Source: Bacteroidota bacterium (lineage in GTDB: Bacteria; Bacteroidota; Bacteroidia; Flavobacteriales_F; PHOS-HE28). From it: DNA of 44,221 nt. Made by a program: the position numbers and the translations under genes. Where the stretch lies: NCBI GenBank assembly GCA_018266685.1, contig JAFDZY010000223.1, forward strand, positions 1 to 44,221, given 5' to 3'. The notes beneath the pieces were generated by a model. The model saw only the letters and a list, made by a program, of their open reading frames with translations, made no database searches and was not told the origin of the DNA. Below are positions 24,647-32,516 of this stretch, one piece after another; position 1 is the stretch's first letter; each line of letters begins with the position of its first letter.

Positions 24647-26779
24647 ATGAGCACGGAACCCTTGCATAGCCCCCCAAAGCCGGTCCGGGACCCGCAAAGC
24701 TCCGTGGTGAACGGCGTGGAGCGTACCGATGAATATGCATGGATGCGTCTCACCGAGGAGCAGCGCAACGCGAAAGCACCGGATGCGCATACCCGGCAGG
24801 TGATCGACCACTTGACCAAGGAGAATGCGTACGCGGAACAGGAACTCGCCCCCGTGGCCGGACTGCGCAATGCGCTGTATGCGGAGATGAAGGGCCGAAT
24901 CAAGGAAAGCGACCTTAGCGTGCCGTACCGGGAAAACGGGTTCTGGTATCGATACCGCTACGATGAGGGGGCGGAATATCCGGTGCACATGCGTGCATCC
25001 GTATTGCCCAACAGGGAAGAAATTCCGGCGGAGTTTACCGATTTCCTGGACGAACAGGCCATGGCCTCAGGGTACGACTACTTCGACCTTGCGGATTTTG
25101 AGATCGCCCCCGGAAACAACCTCATGGCATACAGCGTGGACACCGTGGGCCGGCGGCGGTACGAGATCCGTTTCCGCGACCTGGCCTCGGGCATGGAACT
25201 GGCTGATGTGATCACGCACGCAGGCGATGGCGGGGCCTTTGCGGACGACCGCACCTTTTTCTACGTGCGCAAGGACCGCACCTTGCGCAACGCCCGTGTG
25301 TTCCGCCATGTAGTGGGCACCGACCCGGCCACTGATGTGGAGGTGTTCCACGAAAAAAACCGGGCGTTCAGTTGCGAAGTGTACCGCAGCCGTTCGGACA
25401 GCTATGTCATCATCTCCACGGAAAGCACGCTTTCCAGCGAACACCGGCTATTGCGTGCCTCCGATCCGTTCGGGGAGTTTCAAACCTTGTTCCAGCGCGG
25501 GCGCAAACACGAAATGAGCATCATGCACATTGCCGGCGTTGGCAGTGCGCAAGGCAAATTCTACATCCTCACCAACTGGAAAGCCCGGAACTTCCGCCTG
25601 ATGGAATGCCCGGAAGATCGCACCGGCAAGGAGTTTTGGACGGAGGTGATCCCCCACCGGGCGGACGTGCTGCTGGAGGACGTGGACGTCTTCAGGGACC
25701 ATCTCGTGGTCACCGAGCGCAAGGCGGGGCTTTCGCACTTGCGCATCCTGCAGCTCAGCACCGGCAACGAACATGAGGTAGGTTTCCACGATCCGGCATA
25801 CGTGGCGTTCAGCGGTACCAACCCGGAGTGGGACACCACCAAGTTTCGCTACGGCTATGCATCGCTCACCACACCCACCAGCATCTTCGAACATGACCTT
25901 GGGCGTGGCGGGGACGTACTGCTGAAACAACAGGAGGTGCTGGGCGGCTTTGATGCGGAGCGCTATGTGAGCGAACGGATCTGGGTCACCGCCCAAGACG
26001 GTACCCGGGTCCCGGTAAGTCTCGTATACCGGCGGGACACCCCGCTGAGCGGGCGGTCACCGCTGCTGCTTTACGGATACGGCGCCTACGGCATCAACGT
26101 GGAGCCGGTTTTCAGCAGCAACCGCCTCAGCCTGCTGGACCGGGGTTTCGTGTTTGCCATTGCCCATGTGCGCGGCGGCGAGGAGCTGGGCCGTGCATGG
26201 TATGAGAACGGCCGCATGGAACAAAAGATGAACACCTTCACGGACTTCATCGCCTGTGCCGAACATTTGGTGGCGAAGGGATATGCGGACCCGAAGCGCT
26301 TGTACTGCATGGGTGGAAGTGCTGGCGGTCTCCTGGTTGGCGCAGTGGTGAACATGCGTCCGGACCTGTGGGACGGGGCTGTGGCGGAAGTTCCTTTCGT
26401 GGATGTGGTGAACACCATGCTGGACGCGGGCCTGCCGCTTACCACGGGCGAATACGACGAATGGGGGGACCCGCGCGAACTGGAAGCGTTTCAACGGATC
26501 CTGGGTTATTCACCGTATGACAACATCCACGATGCAGACTATCCGGCAATCCTGTCCACCACGGGTTTCCACGACAGCCAGGTGCAATACTGGGAGCCGG
26601 CAAAATGGGTGGCCAGGCTGCGTGAACACCAACAAGGGAAGCGCCCCATATTGTTGTGGACAAACATGGAGGCGGGCCACGGGGGGGCCTCCGGACGTTT
26701 CGAACGCCTCACTGAAGTGGCGCGCATATACGCGTTCCTGCTGGGCCGCGCGTTTCCGCAAGCTGCCCTAAGTGCATAG
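24647..26779 (+). CDS. ptrB: S9A serine peptidase, oligopeptidase B type
   Basis: The 710-residue protein has an N-terminal propeller domain (opening with DEYAWMRL and ENAYAEQELA) and a C-terminal alpha/beta-hydrolase domain. The catalytic triad is Ser558 (MGGSAGGLL), Asp643 (FHDSQVQYWEPAKW) and His678 (NMEAGHGGASGRF). Oligopeptidase B cuts short peptides after Arg or Lys. No signal peptide is seen, so it is probably cytoplasmic. TAAATTCG at 24595-24602 is a candidate -7 box. A prolyl oligopeptidase is the alternative, but the opening motif and GFWYRYRYDEGAEYPVHMR favour oligopeptidase B. Confidence 0.88.
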   Translation: MSTEPLHSPPKPVRDPQSSVVNGVERTDEYAWMRLTEEQRNAKAPDAHTRQVIDHLTKENAYAEQELAPVAGLRNALYAEMKGRIKESDLSVPYRENGFWYRYRYDEGAEYPVHMRASVLPNREEIPAEFTDFLDEQAMASGYDYFDLADFEIAPGNNLMAYSVDTVGRRRYEIRFRDLASGMELADVITHAGDGGAFADDRTFFYVRKDRTLRNARVFRHVVGTDPATDVEVFHEKNRAFSCEVYRSRSDSYVIISTESTLSSEHRLLRASDPFGEFQTLFQRGRKHEMSIMHIAGVGSAQGKFYILTNWKARNFRLMECPEDRTGKEFWTEVIPHRADVLLEDVDVFRDHLVVTERKAGLSHLRILQLSTGNEHEVGFHDPAYVAFSGTNPEWDTTKFRYGYASLTTPTSIFEHDLGRGGDVLLKQQEVLGGFDAERYVSERIWVTAQDGTRVPVSLVYRRDTPLSGRSPLLLYGYGAYGINVEPVFSSNRLSLLDRGFVFAIAHVRGGEELGRAWYENGRMEQKMNTFTDFIACAEHLVAKGYADPKRLYCMGGSAGGLLVGAVVNMRPDLWDGAVAEVPFVDVVNTMLDAGLPLTTGEYDEWGDPRELEAFQRILGYSPYDNIHDADYPAILSTTGFHDSQVQYWEPAKWVARLREHQQGKRPILLWTNMEAGHGGASGRFERLTEVARIYAFLLGRAFPQAALSA

Positions 26780-26799
26780 GCAACGGCACGTTTGTTTGG

Positions 26800-27030
26800 C
26801 TAACCGGCCAACCGCTCCGCCAGCAGGATTTCCTCCGGGTGCACGGGAATTGCGGCAAGAGGCCCATGGGGATTGCGGCGGAAGCGCTCATAATCCCCTA
26901 CCGTGGCAAACCAAAGACCCGAACCGTCCTTGGTGCAAACTTCCCAAACAACCCCGAACACCTCCCTGCCGGAACGCAAGCGGAAACGGCAAGGAGCGTG
27001 TACGAATTCGCGCAAGTTCGGCAAGCCCAT
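26800..27030 (-). CDS. Small conserved-looking protein of unknown function
   Basis: From the ATG at 27030 the product has 76 residues: MGLPNLREFVHAPCRFRLRSGREVFGVVWE... and then GLWFATVGDYERF...IPVHPEEILLAERL. It has no signal peptide or membrane helix. Its alternating strands could form a small beta-barrel of SH3 or Sm type, but I do not recognise the family. A longer frame to 27084 is unlikely because a TATCTTTCG promoter-like box (27055-27047, minus strand) falls inside it. It is convergent with ptrB (20-bp gap) and 112 bp after mltD. Confidence 0.55.
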   Translation of the reverse strand: MGLPNLREFVHAPCRFRLRSGREVFGVVWEVCTKDGSGLWFATVGDYERFRRNPHGPLAAIPVHPEEILLAERLAG

Positions 27031-27046
27031 GGTGCTGCGTTTGCAC

Positions 27047-27055
27047 CGAAAGATA
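27047..27055 (-). promoter_or_regulatory. Possible -7 box for the 76-residue protein gene
   Basis: TATCTTTCG on the minus strand ends 16 nt before the ATG at 27030. It resembles TAnnTTTG with one change. No well-spaced TTG was found. Confidence 0.3.
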
Positions 27056-27142
27056 AAGAACGGGCACGCCTCCTGCCGGATCAAAACATCAACAAAAGCC
27101 CTCGGATCGTTGAAAACAGCCCGGCGGTAACATCATGGGCTT

Positions 27143-28621
27143 TCAACCTTTTTCCACGCCCACCTTGATCTTTTCGCCAACGGTAAGGTGCCGCGTATTC
27201 ATATCCCCGTTCAGCCGTTTCAGATCCTCCACGCTCACGCCCGGGTAGTTCTGTGCAATGCCCCAAAGCGTGTCACCCGGCTGGATGGTATGGTAGATAT
27301 ACTCCACGCTGCTGTCCGGCGTGGCGCGTGCTTCGTTATCGCCCTTGTCCCCACTGGGCTTTGCGGGGGCCTCTTCATATCGAAGTACCAGCCGCTGCCC
27401 GGTATGGATGCGGTCCCCGTGCAGGTGGTTCCATTTCCGGAGGTCGTGAAGGCTCACTCTGTTGCGCTGGGCGATCTGGCCAAGTGATTCTCCCTGGCGC
27501 ACCACATGCGTGTGGGTCCTATTTGCAGAGGGCTTGTTCGTGGATGCGTTGGCATACGCCGTGGCGGGTGCGGGCGTGCTTAGGTCTGGAACATAGGAAC
27601 GGGATATTGTATCCTCCTGTTGGATGAACGCTGACACAAGCGACTGCGGAATATAAATTGTGGCTGGCTTGTCCATGGCCGGCACCACCCCGCGCTTATA
27701 GACCGGGTTCAGGTCCCGGATCTCCCCGGTATCGGCCTTGAGAATGGCGGCCAGTTTGTCCAATTCCAGCGGATAGGCCACTTGGATGGTATCCACCTCG
27801 TAAGCACAGTAATTGGGGATCACCGGGTAGATGTTGTGGGCGGAAGCCTGGTTGAAAATGTAATTCACGGCAATGAAGGCCGGCACATAGCCGCGGGTTT
27901 CACGCGGCAAGTGGTCATAGATCTTCCAATAATCCAACGTACCACCGGCCCGGCGGATGGCCTTGTTCACATTGCCCGGTCCGCAATTATATGCAGCCAA
28001 GGCCAGCTCCCAATCGCCGAAAATTTCATGCAGGTCGCGCAGGTAGCGGCATGCGGCATCCGTGCTCTTGTAAATGTCACAGCGCTCGTCCACATAGCTG
28101 TCCACGCGCAGTCCGTACAACTTGCCGGTGCCGATCATGAACTGCCAGAGACCCACCGCCGCAGCCCGTGAACGGGCACCCGGATACAGGGCACTTTCCA
28201 CCACGGCCAGGTACTTCAGCTCTTGGGGGAGTTTGTACCGGTCCAAGGCTTGCTCAAAAATGGGGAAGTATTGCTGCGCCAAGCCCAACATGCGCGCTGT
28301 TTGCTCCCGTTTGCGCACGGCGTACATGTCTATGTAGGCCTGTACCTGGTCGTTATAGGTCAATTTGAACGGCGTCAGTTCATCCAGGGCGAAGAGCCGT
28401 TGGCGATAAACCTCCGCAGGATAGGAAGGCACGGCATCCGGGGCAAAACCATGGGTGTTCAGCCGGGCAACATCGGTGGTGAAGGGGTCGTTTTTCAACC
28501 AAGGCAGTTGGCTAAGCTCATTGATGCGCTCCAGCACCGGGTCGCCCGGTGCAATACTGTCCTGTGCAACAAGGGCGCAGGGGGTAAACACAAGGGCGGC
28601 AAGAAGTTGGCGGATGGACAT
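27143..28621 (-). CDS. mltD: Membrane-bound lytic murein transglycosylase D with two LysM domains
   Basis: The 492-residue protein has an N-terminal signal peptide (residues 1-20) and a lytic transglycosylase domain at about 125-235. The catalytic Glu142 lies in LKYLAVVESALYPGARSRAAAVGLWQFM, with LALAAYNCGPGNVNKAI further on. Two LysM domains bind glycan: 370-413 (HVVRQGESLGQIAQRNRVSLHDLRKWN) and 440-487 (YHTIQPGDTLWGIAQNYPGVSVEDLKRLN). The enzyme cleaves murein strands during cell-wall growth. No lipobox is clear (the Cys at residue 15 lacks a good context), so it may be soluble in the periplasm. It is downstream of gatA after a 114-bp gap. Confidence 0.92.
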   Translation of the reverse strand: MSIRQLLAALVFTPCALVAQDSIAPGDPVLERINELSQLPWLKNDPFTTDVARLNTHGFAPDAVPSYPAEVYRQRLFALDELTPFKLTYNDQVQAYIDMYAVRKREQTARMLGLAQQYFPIFEQALDRYKLPQELKYLAVVESALYPGARSRAAAVGLWQFMIGTGKLYGLRVDSYVDERCDIYKSTDAACRYLRDLHEIFGDWELALAAYNCGPGNVNKAIRRAGGTLDYWKIYDHLPRETRGYVPAFIAVNYIFNQASAHNIYPVIPNYCAYEVDTIQVAYPLELDKLAAILKADTGEIRDLNPVYKRGVVPAMDKPATIYIPQSLVSAFIQQEDTISRSYVPDLSTPAPATAYANASTNKPSANRTHTHVVRQGESLGQIAQRNRVSLHDLRKWNHLHGDRIHTGQRLVLRYEEAPAKPSGDKGDNEARATPDSSVEYIYHTIQPGDTLWGIAQNYPGVSVEDLKRLNGDMNTRHLTVGEKIKVGVEKG

Positions 28622-28735
28622 GGATGCGCGAATATCTTGATTCTTACGCGGTTGAACGCGAATTGTTGCCCGCCGATCGCCAACGATCGATCGTGGGAAG
28701 CATGAACGGGCCAGTGGGATCGACCAAATTCAAGG

Positions 28736-30145
28736 TCAAGCCGTCGCGAAGCCTTTGGCGATGGACAACAACCGCTCATCATCGAACGGCTTGGCCATCA
28801 GCTGGATGCCAAATGGAAGGCCGTTGGAATGCCGGCCCATGGGCAGGGAAATGGCCGGTATTCCGGCCAAGTTGGCCTGCACGGTGAAAATATCCTGCAA
28901 ATACATGGCTACCGGATCGCTAATGTGCCCATGGCCAAATGCGGTGGTGGGGCAGGTTGGTGTCACCACCAGATCAAGTCGGCTGAGGGTTTCCAGCGTG
29001 TTGTCCCGGATGATGCGGCGAACCCGCATGCCTTGTGCATAATAAGCGTCATAATAGCCGGCGCTCAGCACGAACGTTCCCAACAGGATCCGGCGCTTAA
29101 CCTCGGGGCCCAGGCCCTCGGAGCGGCTTTTTTCATAGGTCTGCTCCACGCCTTCGGCCCCCTGTGCACGATGGCCGTAGCGAATGCCATCATACCGGGC
29201 CAAGTTGCTGCTGGCCTCGGCTGTGGAAAGGATGTAGTACGTGGGCACGAACAGGTCTGCCATGGGCAGTTCCAGCGCTTCCACATGGTGGCCGTCGGCC
29301 TGGAGTTTTTCCAGCCGGCTTTCGATGCGGTCCCTGATTTCCGGGTCCATGCCCGGATGCTCCAAGCAATGCCTGTAATACCCGATCTTCAGCTTCCTGC
29401 CGCGTTCCACCGCAGCTGAAAATGGCCTGTGGCTGGAGGTGTTGTCGCGCTCATCCGGGCCTGCGATCACCCGGTAAAGCGTGGCAATGTCCGCGGTATC
29501 ATGGGCAAAAGGGCCGATCTGGTCAAAGGAGCTGGCAAAGGCGATCAGGCCGTAGCGGCTCACGCGGCCGTATGTGGGCTTGAAGCCGGCCACGCCGCAA
29601 AAAGAAGCAGGTTGGCGGATGGACCCGCCGGTATCGCTGCCCAAGGCCATGTGGCAGAATCCTGCGGCAACGGAGGCGGCGGCGCCGCCGCTGCTTCCCC
29701 CGGGCACTTTGGTAGGGTCCAGTGGGTTTCCCACTGGCCCAAAGGCGCTGTTCTCGTTGCTGCTGCCCATGGCGAACTCGTCGCAATTGGTGCGGCCGAT
29801 AACCACAGCATCCGCAGCCAGGATCCGTTCCACTGCGGTGGCGCTATACGGGCTCACATAGCCTTCCAGCATGCGGGATGAGGCGGATACGCGGTGCCCC
29901 TTGTAGCACAGGTTGTCCTTGATGCTGATGATGGCGCCGGCCAGTGGGCCTGCCGTGCCATTTGCAATCTTGGCATCCACTTTGGCGGCCTGCGCCAATG
30001 CGCTCTCATCAAAGAGCTCAAGAAAGATGTTCAATTCCGCCCTTTTCCTTGCTGCGTCAAGTGCGGCGCGTGTCATTTCCACCACGGTGAGGGTTCCGGC
30101 AGCCAATGCCTCCTTGGCCTCGTGGAATGTACGCGGCATGTTCAT
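28736..30145 (-). CDS. gatA: Asp-tRNA(Asn)/Glu-tRNA(Gln) amidotransferase subunit A
   Basis: The 469-residue amidase subunit releases ammonia from glutamine to amidate mischarged tRNA. The amidase triad Lys76 (ISIKDNLC), Ser151 (KVPGGSSGGAAASVA) and Ser175 (GSDTGGSIRQPA) has the exact 75 and 24-residue spacing of characterised GatA. The C-terminal segment TCPTTAFGHG is also typical. gatB and gatC are not in this window. It starts 18 bp after tatA and probably shares its transcript. Confidence 0.95.
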   Translation of the reverse strand: MNMPRTFHEAKEALAAGTLTVVEMTRAALDAARKRAELNIFLELFDESALAQAAKVDAKIANGTAGPLAGAIISIKDNLCYKGHRVSASSRMLEGYVSPYSATAVERILAADAVVIGRTNCDEFAMGSSNENSAFGPVGNPLDPTKVPGGSSGGAAASVAAGFCHMALGSDTGGSIRQPASFCGVAGFKPTYGRVSRYGLIAFASSFDQIGPFAHDTADIATLYRVIAGPDERDNTSSHRPFSAAVERGRKLKIGYYRHCLEHPGMDPEIRDRIESRLEKLQADGHHVEALELPMADLFVPTYYILSTAEASSNLARYDGIRYGHRAQGAEGVEQTYEKSRSEGLGPEVKRRILLGTFVLSAGYYDAYYAQGMRVRRIIRDNTLETLSRLDLVVTPTCPTTAFGHGHISDPVAMYLQDIFTVQANLAGIPAISLPMGRHSNGLPFGIQLMAKPFDDERLLSIAKGFATA

Positions 30146-30163
30146 CGGGCCTGGGGCGGACGG

Positions 30164-30328
30164 TTATGGCCTGTCCGCCGGGGGCGGTGCGTCGTCTTTC
30201 TGGGCGTCCTTGAATTCCTTCATGCCCTTGCCCAAGCCGCGCATCAGCTCAGGGATTTTCTTGCCCCCGAAGAGTAAAAGGATCAACGCTACGATGAGGA
30301 TGATCTCAGTGGGTCCCAGTCTTCCCAT
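30164..30328 (-). CDS. tatA: Twin-arginine translocase subunit TatA/TatE
   Basis: This 54-residue protein reads [22 protein letters not shown], then [20 protein letters not shown], then a short charged tail. It has the single N-terminal membrane helix, the FGxxKxPEL hinge and the amphipathic helix that define TatA. TatA multimers form the pore that passes folded twin-arginine proteins across the inner membrane. tatC is not in the window. The glycosylasparaginase at 35896 has a twin-arginine signal and may be a client. The gene lies between the EnvC-like gene (72 bp upstream) and gatA (18 bp downstream). Confidence 0.92.
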   Translation of the reverse strand: MGRLGPTEIILIVALILLLFGGKKIPELMRGLGKGMKEFKDAQKDDAPPPADRP

Positions 30329-30371
30329 GTTCAAGCGGGCGGGCCAACAAATTGCGACCCTTCCGAGGTTG

Positions 30372-30379
30372 CAAATGTA
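30372..30379 (-). promoter_or_regulatory. -7 box upstream of tatA-gatA
   Basis: TACATTTG on the minus strand matches TAnnTTTG and lies 43 nt before the tatA ATG in the only sizeable gap of this stretch. No well-placed TTG was found, so the upstream element is weak. Confidence 0.4.
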
Positions 30380-30400
30380 GTATCCGGAACGGTCCGGGTG

Positions 30401-31678
30401 TTATTGCTGCAACCAGGCGGCCGGGTCCACTTTTTGGAGCTGCCCGTCGCTGCCGATCTTCCAAATTTCGATGTGTGCCGTACTGGCCCCATCCTCGGTC
30501 ATCACGGTACCCACCTGCTGTTTGGTTTCCACCTTGTCGCCTTTGTTCACGGCCACGTCGCGCAAGTTGCTGTACACCGTGCGATAGGCTCCATGGCTCA
30601 CCATCACGGCCTTGCCCGCTCCGGGAATCACGATCACACTGCTTACCTCCCCCCTGAAAATGGCCCGCACCGGCGCGCCGGGCATGCATCCAATGTCCAG
30701 GCCATTGTTTTCGATCATGATACCTTTTAGCACGGGATGCGCCTGTTTGCCAAAGCCGCTGGTAATGGTACCTTTTTCCACTGGCCAAGGCAGCTGGCCC
30801 TTGTTCTTCTCAAAATCGGCGTTCAGTTCCTTGGCCTCCGGGGTCATGGTGAATTCCATGACCGGTGCCTTTCCGGGTGCTGAAGGCTTGCTGGAAGGTT
30901 TTCTGCTCTTCGCAACTTCCGCTTCAATGGCCTTTCGGATGGCCCTTGCCAATTCCTGCCGCTGCCGCTCCTGCTTGGCCAAGGTCTGCTTTAGTTGTCC
31001 TTCCTGCTTGCGCAATCCGGCCAAGGCCACCTGTTGCCCCGAGCGGTCATTGTTCAACCGCCTGGCCTCCACCACTTGTTTGTCCAACAGCGTTGATTTC
31101 TCCGTTTTCCGTGCCTCCAGGTCGTTCAGCTTGTTTCCCAGTGCGGTGCGTGCACCGGTGATCAGTTCTGCCTGTTGGCGCCGCTGTTGGGCAAGCTGGT
31201 CCAAGTACCGGGACCTGCGGAAGGCCTGGGCAAAGCTCTCCGCGGCGAAGATGTAGCTGAGCCGGTCGTATGCGCTGCGGTTCATGAAAGCGAACTGCAC
31301 CATCCGTGCATATTCATCCTTCAATTTCTCCAGGTCCGCTTCCAGCAAGCGCGTGCTGTCCCGCCCGGACTGGATCTCCTGGTCAACACGGAACAGTTCA
31401 CTGTTCATGGTATTGATCAATTCCTGGCGCTGCCGGATCTGGGCGTCAAGGAGCTGCACCTGTTGCTCGGTGCTGCGCTGTTGGTCGCGCGCTTTCTCGA
31501 TCAGCGCGCCGGTCTCCTTGATCTGGGCGTCAAGGGCATCCCTTTTCCGTTCCAGCTCCTTCCTGCTTTGTGCCGCAGCGGAAACACGGCAGAGGCCGAT
31601 CAGAAGGACAAACACCAGGAGCTTAATCCAAGGGCTTGAACTTTTCCGGTATATGGAAGGGAAGATTGAGCGGTCCAT
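30401..31678 (-). CDS. EnvC-like murein hydrolase activator (degenerate M23/LytM)
   Basis: The 425-residue protein has a hydrophobic signal region (about 18-36), a long coiled coil (about 37-255, rich in Glu, Gln, Arg and Leu) and a C-terminal LytM domain (about 300-425). Metal ligands of active M23 peptidases are altered: NNGLDIG replaces HxGxD, and the later HxH site reads AHIEIWK. Such changes are the mark of EnvC/NlpD-type activators that switch on amidases at the division site. The start at 31678 overlaps the DUF4292 gene by 56 bp; no closer ATG precedes the signal helix, so a non-ATG start further in is possible. Confidence 0.85.
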   Translation of the reverse strand: MDRSIFPSIYRKSSSPWIKLLVFVLLIGLCRVSAAAQSRKELERKRDALDAQIKETGALIEKARDQQRSTEQQVQLLDAQIRQRQELINTMNSELFRVDQEIQSGRDSTRLLEADLEKLKDEYARMVQFAFMNRSAYDRLSYIFAAESFAQAFRRSRYLDQLAQQRRQQAELITGARTALGNKLNDLEARKTEKSTLLDKQVVEARRLNNDRSGQQVALAGLRKQEGQLKQTLAKQERQRQELARAIRKAIEAEVAKSRKPSSKPSAPGKAPVMEFTMTPEAKELNADFEKNKGQLPWPVEKGTITSGFGKQAHPVLKGIMIENNGLDIGCMPGAPVRAIFRGEVSSVIVIPGAGKAVMVSHGAYRTVYSNLRDVAVNKGDKVETKQQVGTVMTEDGASTAHIEIWKIGSDGQLQKVDPAAWLQQ

Positions 31679-32516
31679 GCAATTGAATACGGTCCAGGCG
31701 CAATGTGCCGGTCACTGATTGGCCGGGGGCCGACAAAGAAAGCGTGACCGTGGCAGGAAGGGGTGTTCCCTCCACGGTGGTCCACTCAGCATAACGCACT
31801 TCGGCCATCCGGTCGTGCGCAAGGTCGGTGATGGACACCCTGCTGGTCCGCATGCTGTCGGGGTCGATCCAATACTTGTACACCATGGCCTCCTTCTTTC
31901 CGGCTTTGCGCAACGTGCGCTCGAGACGCTTTTCGCGCATGTCCTTGTCGTTGGGCAATGTGTCGCCTGGCGAGAGGTCTTCTGCGGCACGGAGGAACCG
32001 CTTGCGCTCCTTGCTGGTCAGGGTGTAAACGCCATCCTCGCGGTCACTTCGGTATTTCTCGGCCGGATCCAATCCGATGGGCCTGCCCAACAGTGCTTCT
32101 TGGAGCATTTCCAGGCCGGGCTGCATGCCGAATTTTCGCCTTGCCTCACCGGTATCGCCCCGCCAGTAGGTATCATGAAGCTTGTCCATGAACAGGAGGG
32201 AGTCCGGCGTGAGCAACGCGCGCGCAACTTCAATGCCCAAGGCCGGAACCACGCTGAGCCACGCGGCGCTGTCCTTCACCAGGCGGATGTGCGCTTTGAA
32301 GCTCTTGCTGTCCGTGTTGGTCTTGTACGATACGTCAGCCTTTGCGCTGTAGTAGCGGGGAGCGGTAGCGCCATTGTGCTCCAGGGTGGCGAGCAGTTCG
32401 GCAGCGCTCCGCTGTTCCAAGTTGCGCACTTCGCCCTTCCGCAACGGTTTCCTTGTGCCGCAGGCCGCAGTGGCCAAACCCAGGCACAGCAACAAGGTGC
32501 AGCGGGCGGGCCTCAT
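31623..32516 (-). CDS. DUF4292 lipoprotein
   Basis: The 297-residue protein has a signal peptide with a lipobox ending at Cys19 (ATAACGTRK). The mature part opens with LEQRSAAELLATLEHNGATAPRYYSAKADVSYK and includes SFKAHIRLVKDSAAWLSVVPALGIEVARALLTPDSLLFMDKLHDTYWRGD. This is the layout of the Bacteroidota DUF4292 family, related in shape to outer-membrane LolA/LolB-type lipoprotein carriers. That relation is a family-level idea and not shown here. Its ATG overlaps the stop of the TPR gene by 4 bp and its 3' end overlaps the EnvC-like gene. Confidence 0.82.
   Translation of the reverse strand: MRPARCTLLLCLGLATAACGTRKPLRKGEVRNLEQRSAAELLATLEHNGATAPRYYSAKADVSYKTNTDSKSFKAHIRLVKDSAAWLSVVPALGIEVARALLTPDSLLFMDKLHDTYWRGDTGEARRKFGMQPGLEMLQEALLGRPIGLDPAEKYRSDREDGVYTLTSKERKRFLRAAEDLSPGDTLPNDKDMREKRLERTLRKAGKKEAMVYKYWIDPDSMRTSRVSITDLAHDRMAEVRYAEWTTVEGTPLPATVTLSLSAPGQSVTGTLRLDRIQLHGPLNLPFHIPEKFKPLD

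Noticed and set aside
31623..31678. 56-bp overlap of the DUF4292 and EnvC-like genes as a frameshift or assembly error
   Set aside because: Both proteins are complete, with a normal end (DUF4292) and a plausible signal region (EnvC-like). A slightly later non-ATG start is the simpler reading.
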